Shown here piece after piece: positions 7,693-14,232 of a stretch of DNA of 23,878 bases (positions are counted from its first letter, which is position 1; the number at the start of each line of letters is the position of its first letter). The notes under the pieces were generated by a model. It had not been told where the DNA came from, searched no databases, and worked only from the letters and a program-made list of their open reading frames with translations. The translations under genes were made by a program, and so were the position numbers. Source of the stretch: DYTH01 sp964552725 (GTDB lineage Bacteria > Desulfobacterota > Syntrophia > Syntrophales > UBA5619); contig CAZKHU010000041.1 in the NCBI GenBank assembly GCA_964552725.1, positions 1-23,878 on the forward strand, written 5' to 3'.

Positions 7693-7777
7693 CGGTTTTT
7701 TAGGGGGGGCGGACTTCAACCGCCGTCGCCGTCGCACCATCGGCGGGCTCTCGCTCCTGAGCTACCCCGGTTTTTTA
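7693..7777 (-). repeat. 10-bp direct repeat TAAAAAACCG marking a duplicated gene boundary
   Basis: On the minus strand TAAAAAACCG occurs at 7777-7768, where TAA is the tail tube stop, and again at 7702-7693, 75 bases later and in the same reading frame. Both copies are preceded by codons for AVEV (GCAGTGGAAGTG and GCGGTTGAAGTC). The 24 codons between the two stops are open. The simplest reading is a duplication of the 3' end of the tail tube gene. The intervening DNA also has tRNA-like arms: GCTC/GAGC around an 8-nt loop (7762-7747) and GGCGG/CCGCC around TTGAAGT (7724-7708). However, the anticodon and acceptor stems are defective, so I do not call a tRNA. Confidence 0.6.
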
Positions 7778-8782
7778 CCCCGTCACTTCCACTGCCGCCT
7801 CTTCCGCGGAGATCGTGCAGGCCGCGGAGATCTGGTCGCCGGCGGGAAAGGTCCGCGCAATGCCGAGCTTGCCCTGCATGAGCAGATACGGCGTGCTGTT
7901 CGAGGCGTTCTGAAAGAATTTGAAGAAGAGATCGAGGTTCTTCAGCGCCAGGATGCCGTCGGAGATGCCGTCGGTAAGATATGCGGTGAACGATCCCTGA
8001 CCCAAAGACGAGCTGGAGGAACCAATCGTCGTCCTGTAAATCTGCTTGGAGCTGACGGAATTCGACGTTTCGGGCGGGACGAAGGCGTCGGATTTCGAAA
8101 TGTCGGTAAAAGACGGCTCGTAATACTGCGCATAAACCTTCTTGGCCACCGCGCCGGTGTGGATCAGCCCCAGCGCCGAGCCGAAGGTGATGCCCGCGTT
8201 GCCGATGACGCCGTTGGCGACATTGAAGCGGTTCTCTTCCCATGTGGGATAGTCGTACCGCTCGCAGTGGGTACCGATCACCTGCTTAATTTCGGTTGCC
8301 TCGACGACGCCAGCGGCCGCTGCCGAAAGCCAGACCTGGGCGATCTCGATCGAGCCTACCGGAATCAGCGGGGGACCTCCTGCCGCGCCGCGCGTGGTGG
8401 AGTGGGCCGTGGAATCCGTTCCCTTTACTACCGCAATCGCGCCCGCATCGGTGATTGTGATCGAGCTTTTATTGTGAGTGTTGGCCGGGGATCCTCCCGT
8501 GGGCCTGGTGATCGTCGTATCGGCTCCGGCGACGACAGAGGTCAGCACGCCCACCAGGTAGCAGGTCAGCGCGGCAACATCGACGACATTGTTCGATCCG
8601 GAGGCGGCGATGGCCACGACGCCGCCGGTGGCGAGGCCGTCCGGCTCGTAGCCGGAACGGTTCGACCAGAGCGGATCAGCGCTCCGGAAATCCTTGTGGT
8701 CGCCCTGGTCCGTCAGGGCGACAAACGCGACCAGGTCCTGGCCGCTTTCGTACTGAATCTTTGCATTTTCGGCGGTGCTCAT
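7775..8782 (-). CDS. Major tail tube protein (gpV position)
   Basis: A 335-aa protein starting at ATG 8782 after a near-perfect AAGGAGG box eight nt upstream, the signal expected for an abundant structural protein. It lies directly before the G/GT chaperone gene, the place of gpV in lambda. The sequence is beta-rich with few charged residues, several Thr/Ser/Gly stretches (GSSSSSLGQGSF near residue 255) and a C-terminal half containing LDLFFKFFQNAS and FPAGDQISAACTISAEE, which resembles the closing strands of tail tube proteins. Longer than lambda gpV (246 aa), it may carry an extra surface domain. The name rests on position, expression signal and fold-like composition; I cannot confirm the family by eye. 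Confidence 0.7.
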   Translation of the reverse strand: MSTAENAKIQYESGQDLVAFVALTDQGDHKDFRSADPLWSNRSGYEPDGLATGGVVAIAASGSNNVVDVAALTCYLVGVLTSVVAGADTTITRPTGGSPANTHNKSSITITDAGAIAVVKGTDSTAHSTTRGAAGGPPLIPVGSIEIAQVWLSAAAAGVVEATEIKQVIGTHCERYDYPTWEENRFNVANGVIGNAGITFGSALGLIHTGAVAKKVYAQYYEPSFTDISKSDAFVPPETSNSVSSKQIYRTTIGSSSSSLGQGSFTAYLTDGISDGILALKNLDLFFKFFQNASNSTPYLLMQGKLGIARTFPAGDQISAACTISAEEAAVEVTG

Positions 8783-8800
8783 GATTGTATCCTCCTTGTT

Positions 8801-9358
8801 TTATGATCTTCCGATTGTTATGTACCTGCGCGCGTGCTCAGGACTTTTGTGTGATTCCACGACCGGCCAGCACTTCTTCATCTCGGCCGCCCACCATTCC
8901 GCGTCTCCCTTGATCGTCGTCAGATCCCGCCCGAGGCGGACGTCCGGCCAGTCGTAAACCTCGACGATCAGGTTCCGGCAGGTCCGGCGCATTTCGGCCA
9001 TGATCCGATTCAACTTTTCCGGGTCCACGGTCATCAGCACGTTGATGCAGACGCCCCAATCGGCGATGGGGAACTCCGCCGGCAGGGCCTCCAAGGGCGC
9101 GACCGTGTAGGAGAGGCGTGGGCCGATCAGCGCACGGGCCTCCTTCTCCAGCGCGGCGTCGGCAAAATCGACCATGTTCACCCGCGCGCAGAATTCCAGG
9201 AGCCCCTTTTCGGCACGGCCGGTGCCGGCGCCGTAGTCGTTGACGACGCTGCCGACGGGGATATGCACCCGGAGGAACGGCAGCAGCCGCAGGGCCGTGG
9301 AGCCCAGGCGATAGTGACCGTGTTGCCATACTTCGTTGAATTGTTCAGGGGTTGTCAT
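8801..9358 (-). CDS. SAM-dependent methyltransferase, last gene of the accessory cassette
   Basis: A 185-aa class I methyltransferase. I choose ATG 9358, which overlaps the preceding stop as ATGA; the frame extends further upstream but only inside the coding sequence of that gene. The SAM-binding motif I is VNDYGAGTGRAEKGLL (about residues 39-54), followed by an acidic strand end VDFADAA (about 64-70) and a motif IV-like stretch IADWGVCINVL. The C-terminal third (DWPDVRLGRD, WWAAEMKKCW) would form the substrate lid. The substrate is unknown; small phage enzymes of this type methylate sugars, proteins or nucleic acids. Together with the adjacent fusion protein it may cap a glycan. No DNA-methylase motif such as DPPY or NPPF is present. 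Confidence 0.85.
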   Translation of the reverse strand: MTTPEQFNEVWQHGHYRLGSTALRLLPFLRVHIPVGSVVNDYGAGTGRAEKGLLEFCARVNMVDFADAALEKEARALIGPRLSYTVAPLEALPAEFPIADWGVCINVLMTVDPEKLNRIMAEMRRTCRNLIVEVYDWPDVRLGRDLTTIKGDAEWWAAEMKKCWPVVESHKSPEHARRYITIGRS

Positions 9359-10554
9359 TCTCTCCATGCCTCCCTTACCCAGCCTCCGCAGGCGGCCGGC
9401 TTCGGGTCGCCGTGGAACATGACGACGCGGCAATCAGGCGCCGCAGGCCCGGCGAGCTTGTGCAACTTGTAACTCTGGACGAAGTTCTCTGGAAGCAGGT
9501 CGGGCAGGCCGTGGAACTCCCGGTCGATCCACTCCTGATCGCCGTAGCCGTCCGGCGTGGGGCATCTGGCGTCCCGGTAGCGCTCCCAGATCCGCGCCAT
9601 CGCGCCGACCTTCAGGAGAACCACAGAACTCTGTCCACCGCCGTCCCGGCTGTCGGTTGCGGGCCATTTTCCGACGGGCCAGTCGCGCGCCATCGCAAAA
9701 TCGCCGTTGTAACTCAGCAGGTTATCCAGCGGGCCGGCGATCACGTTGTCGAGGTCCAGAAAAAGCAGGCGCTTCGTGCGGATTCCGGGAACGGTCGGCA
9801 TATAGAGGCCCATCTTCCCCCACCATTTCGGGGCGTCATAGGGGAGTGGAGCCGTCCGGATGTGGGGGTGGATGCCCGCGGGGTTGTCGGTGAAACATAC
9901 GAAGTCGAAGCCGGTCATCTGGACGTTTCGCTGCACCATCGCATAGAGCGTGTTGACATATTCCGGGCCGTACTTGTCGCCCGCCTTCAGGCAGCAGATC
10001 GTGACGGCGTCGGGGGCCAGAACCTTCGGGCGCGCCCATACGTCATCGGTGTATTCGTTCGCGCAGGCGACCGGCGAAAGCAATTCATCGACTGCCCGCT
10101 TGACGCCGGGAAATTCATGGTAGTCGTGGCCGGTGATCCAGCCGTCAGCTTTCAGCTTGGGCTGCCAGGCGATGATACTGCGCCGGCAGCCCTCGTAGGT
10201 GTGGTCGTCGTCGATGAAGACAAAATCGAGCGATCCATCCGCCACTTGGGAAGCGGCCTCGACGGAATCGGCGTTGATTACCCGACTGCGGGCGCCATAG
10301 AACCGCGACGTGCCGTTGAATCTCGCCTTGGCCTGGGCGATCCGTTCCGCGTCGCCATAGACACAGGAGCCGCTTTTGACCAGCCAGGAGTCGACGGCGA
10401 TCATCGACAGTTCGGGCCGTTTCTCCAATAAAAACCAGTGGGTCCAGCCCGCGAGGACGCCGATCTCCGCACCCTGACGCCAGTCGTACCGCTCGGCCAT
10501 CTGGAGGAGGAAGTTTCGGCGGCGCTCCCGCATGTCGGCGAATCGTTTAAGCAT
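9355..10554 (-). CDS. Bifunctional methyltransferase-glycosyltransferase fusion
   Basis: A 399-aa two-domain protein. The start is ATG 10554, with GGAG six nt upstream and an 8-nt overlap with the preceding gene. Residues 1-170 are a class I methyltransferase of the Methyltransf_24 type: AEIGVLAGWTHWFLL (29-43), VDSW (54-57), FVFIDDDHTYEG (111-122) and TGHDY (141-145). Residues about 180-399 are a GT-A glycosyltransferase, GT8-like: CLKAGDKYGPEYVNTLYAMV (188-207), the metal-binding DxD in LFLDLDNVIAGPL (264-276, D267/D269), GDQEWID (338-344) and a closing VMFHGDPKP (378-386). Both active sites look intact. The fusion suggests transfer of a sugar that is then methylated on the same acceptor. 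The acceptor is not known; no membrane segment or signal is seen, so it acts in the cytoplasm. Confidence 0.9.
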   Translation of the reverse strand: MLKRFADMRERRRNFLLQMAERYDWRQGAEIGVLAGWTHWFLLEKRPELSMIAVDSWLVKSGSCVYGDAERIAQAKARFNGTSRFYGARSRVINADSVEAASQVADGSLDFVFIDDDHTYEGCRRSIIAWQPKLKADGWITGHDYHEFPGVKRAVDELLSPVACANEYTDDVWARPKVLAPDAVTICCLKAGDKYGPEYVNTLYAMVQRNVQMTGFDFVCFTDNPAGIHPHIRTAPLPYDAPKWWGKMGLYMPTVPGIRTKRLLFLDLDNVIAGPLDNLLSYNGDFAMARDWPVGKWPATDSRDGGGQSSVVLLKVGAMARIWERYRDARCPTPDGYGDQEWIDREFHGLPDLLPENFVQSYKLHKLAGPAAPDCRVVMFHGDPKPAACGGWVREAWRE

Positions 10555-11068
10555 TGACATCTCCAAACCAATAGAGTTTGCCCCATGTGCCGAAGTCGCA
10601 TTCTTTCAAGGGGGGGGCGCCATTCCAGGCGATGAACCGATCGCGCTTGATCCCGATGCCGACAACTTCCTGCTCCGGGCAGGCGATGATGATGTTTTTG
10701 GCGATCCGTTTCGCCTCGGTGAAACAGGACTCCTGGACCGGCGCGAGGTGGTGCCAGACGCGGAGAGCAATCAAAAGGTCATAGCGGTTGTCGGCGATCG
10801 GCCAGGGAATATCCCGGGCGTCATGCAGGATCGTCCTGATATCGCCTGGAAGATTCCACGAACCATCCGGCAGGTCCATCCGGTCGCTGCCGATAACGAT
10901 CCCCGCGCCGAATGCGCCGATCTCCAGCACCCGTTTCGGGCGGGAGAGGTTCAAAGCATTCACGATTCCGATCGCCGCTTCATGGTAGGCCCACCGTTCG
11001 CGGTAGCTCTTCCACTGAGGGTCGAGCATCGCGTTGGCCTCATAGGTTGCAAAGTCAAGGGTTTTCAT
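10547..11068 (-). CDS. Class I SAM-dependent methyltransferase
   Basis: A 173-aa protein. ATG 11068 is preceded by GGAGG seven nt upstream and overlaps the ParB-like gene stop as ATGA; the longer upstream frame is only overlap. The SAM motif I is RVLEIGAFGAGIVIGSD (about residues 45-61), followed by DIRTILHDARDIPWPIAD (about 75-92), the usual acidic loop, and YDLLIALRVWHHL (about 95-107), a type-11-like motif IV. Position 10610-10617 is a run of eight C on the coding strand, near codon 151 (Ala-Pro-Pro), where slippage would change the last 20 or so residues. The substrate is unknown. It follows the ParB-like gene and precedes the methyltransferase-glycosyltransferase fusion within the coupled cassette. 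Confidence 0.85.
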   Translation of the reverse strand: MKTLDFATYEANAMLDPQWKSYRERWAYHEAAIGIVNALNLSRPKRVLEIGAFGAGIVIGSDRMDLPDGSWNLPGDIRTILHDARDIPWPIADNRYDLLIALRVWHHLAPVQESCFTEAKRIAKNIIIACPEQEVVGIGIKRDRFIAWNGAPPLKECDFGTWGKLYWFGDVNA

Positions 11069-11529
11069 GCGTGCACCTCCACATTTGGGACGGATTTCCA
11101 GCCGAGCGCCGCGAGGATCGAGCACCGGTTTTTTCCGTCTCCGACCAAATACCGGCCATCCCGTGTGGTCATCGTGATCGTCGGGCCGCGCGTCGGGTCA
11201 TAACCGTTTTCCAGGATGTCCGACACCAGCGGCGCGTGGAGTGCATCGAAGCGCCGCTCCGCAGCCTCCGTGAGGATCGACGACTCGACGTCCGACCGGC
11301 GGGCGGGTTTCGTGAGGCCGCGCTCCGCGTAGATCTCGCGGACATAACGGTCGGTCGATACCTCCCTCCCCCGGATCACATAGACCGAGGCGAGAAACGC
11401 GGCGATGATCCGACGGCCCATCTCATAATTTCCGGCGATGCACTGCGCGTACCCCTGGGCGAGAGGCCCGCCCAGAATAGAGACGGGCTCGGTCGAGGAG
11501 TCGATCAGATGGATGGGGACGTCAGCCAT
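11065..11529 (-). CDS. Stand-alone ParB/sulfiredoxin-like domain protein
   Basis: A 154-aa protein from ATG 11529 with GAGG nine nt upstream; it overlaps the preceding gene by 8 nt and the next by 4 nt. The C-terminal part carries the ParB/Srx nucleotide-binding signature: a strand plus LVGDGKNRCSILAALGWKSV (about residues 127-146), the counterpart of the D-G-x-x-R helix start in ParB. No HTH or dimerisation domain follows, so it is not a partition protein, and there is no ParA nearby. Members of this fold bind or hydrolyse CTP or ATP, and one (SerK) phosphorylates free serine. In this cassette a kinase-like or nucleotide-dependent priming role is conceivable but unproven. Highest weight goes to the fold, little to the function. 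Confidence 0.75.
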   Translation of the reverse strand: MADVPIHLIDSSTEPVSILGGPLAQGYAQCIAGNYEMGRRIIAAFLASVYVIRGREVSTDRYVREIYAERGLTKPARRSDVESSILTEAAERRFDALHAPLVSDILENGYDPTRGPTITMTTRDGRYLVGDGKNRCSILAALGWKSVPNVEVHA

Positions 11530-12079
11530 TGAGCCATTCCTCCGTATATGCGCCGAGCAGTTCCCGTGTGTAGCCGGACATGGACCGGACCGGGCAGCAT
11601 TTTAGCAGGTCGGCAATCCAGCGCCAGCCGACCTGGAAATGGGCGTAGCGATCCTCGTTCAGCGGCACGCCCGCAAGGATGATCTTTTGGTAGCCGAGGC
11701 GCAGACCGACCTTGAGGCCCAGCATCGCGGAGCTGCCTGAATAGTAGTGGAGGTTGGCCGGGTCGTTCGACATCGGCCGCGGGCGGCACTGGTAGCAGGT
11801 GGGGCCGGTCATGTCAGGATAGCAGACATCCACAGTGGGATGATGTTGGTTTGAGATGGCTTTATAGTACACGTTCAGCCCGTTCAGTAGCCGTCGCTCC
11901 CGGACCGGGGCGAAGTCATCCTCGTGGCTGACGTGATAGTCCAGCCGACGGATGTTCAAAATCGCCGGAGAGTTGCAACCGATCAGCATAAAATCGAACC
12001 GATTGTGTTCCGGGATGGCGGCCAGATCGGCATTGACACACGGGGCACTGCCGGCAATGATGAGGAATTTTAAATTCAT
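11522..12079 (-). CDS. DUF115/Maf-like protein, second of a tandem paralogous pair
   Basis: A 185-aa protein from ATG 12079, with GGAGG six nt upstream and ATGA overlap with its paralogue. The N-terminal LIIAGSAPCV (about residues 5-14) looks like the start of a Rossmann-type domain, DFMLIGCNSPAIL follows, and the core shared motif is SGSSAMLGLKVGLRLGYQKI (about 120-139) continuing ILAGVPL. Both genes also share RSMSGYTRELLG near the C-terminus. The 'S(S)A..GL..GL.LGY.KI.L.G..L' pattern resembles the DUF115 / 6-hydroxymethylpterin pyrophosphokinase MptE-like and Maf flagellin glycosylation proteins. Cys residues in CYQCRP (about 100) are absent from the paralogue. A sugar- or nucleotide-transfer role in the cassette is inferred, not shown. 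Confidence 0.7.
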   Translation of the reverse strand: MNLKFLIIAGSAPCVNADLAAIPEHNRFDFMLIGCNSPAILNIRRLDYHVSHEDDFAPVRERRLLNGLNVYYKAISNQHHPTVDVCYPDMTGPTCYQCRPRPMSNDPANLHYYSGSSAMLGLKVGLRLGYQKIILAGVPLNEDRYAHFQVGWRWIADLLKCCPVRSMSGYTRELLGAYTEEWLNG

Positions 12080-12603
12080 CGCTTGCCTCCGCTCAAAAGC
12101 CATTCATCCGTCGGGTGACCGAGGAAATCCGCTGTCCATCCGGACATCGACCGGACACTATCTTTGAGGTCGCCCGCGTGCGCCTCCCAGCCCTGCCGGA
12201 ATGTCTCGTAGCCGCCGCCGGAGAGGTTTTTCCCGGTGAGTGGACAGCCGCAAAGGATGATCTTTTGGTAGCCGAGACCAAGCGCCGCCTGGACGCCGAG
12301 GAGCGCGGAGGAGCCGGAGGGCTTCCACCAGTCGGCAATGTAGATCTCGACGTGATCGCGTTGTTCGTGGCTGATTATCGCAAAATCTACTAAGCCAATC
12401 AGTCGTTCGCGACGTTCTCGAATTTTCGGGATCTCCGCCGGGTGGTAGGTGGCGACGTACTTGATCGGCCATGGGTATTTGTCCACTGCATCCAGACCGA
12501 CCGCCAACAGATCGTAGGTGCAGACGCGTGGGACAGCCGCGATGTCGATCAGGACATCCGGATGGGAGCCGGTGATGAGGAGGTTTTTTGTCGGTTCGGT
12601 CAT
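12076..12603 (-). CDS. DUF115/Maf-like protein, first gene of the accessory cassette
   Basis: A 175-aa protein. I choose ATG 12603 (GAGG five nt upstream, start of MTEPTKNLLITG); the frame extends 45 codons further but only across the tail terminator gene. It shares with its downstream neighbour the N-terminal LLITGSHPDVLIDIAAVP, the core SGSSALLGVQAALGLGYQKI (about residues 98-117) and the C-terminal RSMSGWTADFLGHPTDEWL. The two are therefore a tandem duplication that has diverged strongly. An internal YHPAEIPKIRERRERLIGL (about 51-69) parallels the DDFAPVRERRLLNGL segment of the other copy. The fold resembles DUF115/MptE-like and Maf glycosylation proteins. It starts right after the gpU-like gene (7-nt gap), marking the insertion edge of the cassette. 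Confidence 0.7.
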   Translation of the reverse strand: MTEPTKNLLITGSHPDVLIDIAAVPRVCTYDLLAVGLDAVDKYPWPIKYVATYHPAEIPKIRERRERLIGLVDFAIISHEQRDHVEIYIADWWKPSGSSALLGVQAALGLGYQKIILCGCPLTGKNLSGGGYETFRQGWEAHAGDLKDSVRSMSGWTADFLGHPTDEWLLSGGKR

Positions 12604-12610
12604 GAGGTCC

Positions 12611-13117
12611 TCACTGTGCATACGGGTTGCCGATGGCGGTATCGTAGGTGACAAGAAACAGCGCCGGGACACCCACCGAGACGGCGCCATCCTCCAGGGC
12701 CGTGTCCATGCCACCGCTCTGATAAACGATTGAATCAATGTAGGGATCGCTGTAGGAAACCGGCGACGAGCCGACGATCAGCCGGCGGCGGTCCCAGGTC
12801 TGCGACGTAAAGCACTTGATCAGATCGCCGAGGATGCGCTCCGCGACGACGGAGGGATCTTCCGCGCCGAACATGGCCAGTCCTTCGACCTTGACCGGCA
12901 TTTTGTGCCGAGAATGACCGTGGAGGTTCTCCGCCGTTTCGGGCTGGGGCCGGACGACGCAGCAGGGAAGCTCTTCCGGATCAACCTTAGGCCGGGCGCG
13001 CAGGGCCGTCTCGCCGATGTCCGTCTCGTATCCGGAGGCGGGCGAAACGACGTGGCGGATCACCGCGGCGCGGGCGATGATTTCCAGAATGATCAGTTCA
13101 CGGATGGTGCTTGCCAT
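12611..13117 (-). CDS. Tail terminator / minor tail protein, gpU position
   Basis: A 168-aa protein from ATG 13117 (AGGGA box). It follows the gpZ-like gene and, in the lambda order, precedes the tail tube; here the accessory cassette has been placed in between. The N-terminus STIRELIILEIIARAAV is a long helix, then an alpha/beta core follows with LPCCVVRPQPE (about 50-60), KMPVKVEGLAMFG (about 72-84), DPSVVAERILGDLIKCF (about 87-103), and a strand-rich end. A helix plus a central sheet with this length matches tail terminators, which cap the tube at its head-proximal end. The sequence itself is not diagnostic; the call rests on order, size and secondary-structure pattern. Confidence 0.65.
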   Translation of the reverse strand: MASTIRELIILEIIARAAVIRHVVSPASGYETDIGETALRARPKVDPEELPCCVVRPQPETAENLHGHSRHKMPVKVEGLAMFGAEDPSVVAERILGDLIKCFTSQTWDRRRLIVGSSPVSYSDPYIDSIVYQSGGMDTALEDGAVSVGVPALFLVTYDTAIGNPYAQ

Positions 13118-13126
13118 TGCAAATCC

Positions 13127-13768
13127 CTATAATTTCGACATTTCGTAATTGAGTTCTTTGTCCATGTTTTTGTGCATCCGCTCGTCCGCTTTTTTGAGGA
13201 CGCTGGCCATTACCGGGCCTTTTTCTGCGATATAATCCGGGATACGGGGGCCGTATCTCTGTTCGATTGTCAGGCGGTATTGCGCGGGCATCCTCTTCCA
13301 TGCTCTTGTCGCCATGTTCTTGCCTTTTTTCGCGGCGCCTGCATGCCAGGTTCGCCAAAAGACGCCCTCGTGCCCCTCATAGCCGCCTGCAGCCTGTTTC
13401 GCCGACCGAACCGTGGCGATGAAGGTTCCGGGGATGACTTCCCGCCCGTTATCTTTTCTTACCTGTACCGACACGCCTTTGAGCGTCTGGCGCGCGGAGT
13501 AGGCGATCAATGGAAGGGGCGTTCCACTGATTACAACCCCGCCCGCGAGGCTGGTCGTCGTAGATTCGCTTATTTTCATCGCCCCATCGACGACTTTTTT
13601 GGTGGCGGTGATGATGGTGCGGATCTCCGCCGAGGCGTCGGTTTTGACGCCGGCAAGCGTGTCGTTGATCGCCCGGGAGAGGACTTTCGGAACGATATCG
13701 TTCAGCCCCCGCAACATGGCCTTCACGTTGGCGACATCCCGTTCGTTGAATTGGAGCGTAATATTCAT
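13127..13768 (-). CDS. Minor tail protein Z-like (GPZ family)
   Basis: A 213-aa protein from ATG 13768, which overlaps the preceding stop as ATGA. The N-terminal NERDVANVKAMLRGLNDIVP followed by VLSRAINDTLAGVKTDASAE (residues about 8-48) is the helical opening typical of prophage minor tail protein Z. Then come ITATKKVVDGAMKISES (about 53-69), a short beta section (LPLIAYSARQTLKGVSVQVR) and a basic helical C-terminus (KKADERMHKNMDKELNYEMS). In lambda, gpZ acts late in tail completion so that finished tails can join heads. Length (lambda gpZ 192 aa) and the position between the FII-like and gpU-like genes agree with the assignment. Confidence 0.85.
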   Translation of the reverse strand: MNITLQFNERDVANVKAMLRGLNDIVPKVLSRAINDTLAGVKTDASAEIRTIITATKKVVDGAMKISESTTTSLAGGVVISGTPLPLIAYSARQTLKGVSVQVRKDNGREVIPGTFIATVRSAKQAAGGYEGHEGVFWRTWHAGAAKKGKNMATRAWKRMPAQYRLTIEQRYGPRIPDYIAEKGPVMASVLKKADERMHKNMDKELNYEMSKL

Positions 13769-14079
13769 GTCACCACCGCCTTGACCGTGAGGCCGTCATT
13801 TTCGAGGATCGCCTGGACGGTGTAGGTGTAGGCTGTGCCGTCCATCGTGAAGGTTTCGCCGCGGTTTGGCTCGCAGCCGATCACAGAGAGGAGCGCTTCG
13901 ATGGTAGTGCCACGCTGCCAGACCTGCGTCTCGACGCCCGCCGGCTGAAGCATCACGTTGAAATCTATGAAGACCTTGCAGGGGATCGCCGCACCCGTTG
14001 CTGGGGTGAAGACTGCATCCTCGCCGGCGGCATCAAAGATTCCCGGAAGCGCTGCTGCAAATACGGCACGGAGTCCCAT
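13765..14079 (-). CDS. Head-tail joining protein, FII-like
   Basis: A 104-aa protein. I choose ATG 14079 because GAGG lies seven nt upstream; TTG 14085, two codons earlier, is possible but has no spaced ribosome binding site. It is a small beta-barrel-like protein: ATGAAIPCKVFIDFNV (about residues 27-42), VWQRGTTIEALLSVIGCEP (about 54-72), RGETFTMDGTAYTYTV (about 73-88) and a closing strand. The layout (short N-terminal helix, strand, 'G....I.G..Y.V..' core) corresponds to lambda gpFII and related stoppers that sit between portal ring and tail. Gene order (just before gpZ) supports it. Confidence 0.75.
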   Translation of the reverse strand: MGLRAVFAAALPGIFDAAGEDAVFTPATGAAIPCKVFIDFNVMLQPAGVETQVWQRGTTIEALLSVIGCEPNRGETFTMDGTAYTYTVQAILENDGLTVKAVVT

Positions 14080-14081
14080 CG

Positions 14082-14231
14082 TCAACCCTCGTAAATCGGA
14101 AGGCCCTGCTCATCGCGCAGTAGACGCGTCTCCTCGTCACGGATCGGAGTGGCCGTGGCTTCGGTCAGATCGGCCGGGGTCAGAATGATCTCCTCCAGGG
14201 CAGGGATGATGAGGATCGGGTCTTCTTTCAT
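14082..14231 (-). CDS. 49-residue acidic head-region protein, unknown
   Basis: An unlisted short gene from ATG 14231 (one base after the previous stop, TGAAATG) to TGA 14084-14082. The product starts MKEDPILIIPALEEIILTPA, is strongly acidic and contains TEATATPIRDEETRLLRDEQ. It fills the gap between two structural genes almost exactly and its stop sits three bases before the next ATG, which is the main evidence. The ribosome binding site is weak. Short proteins in this place in lambda-like phages (the FI/connector region) are often assembly helpers, but no family can be named. Confidence 0.6.
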   Translation of the reverse strand: MKEDPILIIPALEEIILTPADLTEATATPIRDEETRLLRDEQGLPIYEG

Positions 14232-14232
14232 T

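Noticed and set aside
7701..7771. tRNA gene on the minus strand
   Set aside because: D-like and T-like arms are present, but the acceptor pairs over only four bases, the anticodon stem is imperfect, U33 and C56 are missing. Kept only as a finding.
7271..8806. Plus-strand frame of 511 codons
   Set aside because: Antisense to the G and tail tube genes; low-complexity Arg/Gly-rich product without motifs or a good ribosome binding site. A product of GC-rich codon structure.
9352..10431. Plus-strand frame of 359 codons
   Set aside because: Antisense to the methyltransferase-glycosyltransferase fusion, whose motifs are clear on the minus strand.
12604..12738. 45-codon N-terminal extension of the first DUF115/Maf-like gene
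   Set aside because: It overlaps the gpU-like coding sequence in another frame; ATG 12603 has GAGG and aligns with the start of its paralogue.
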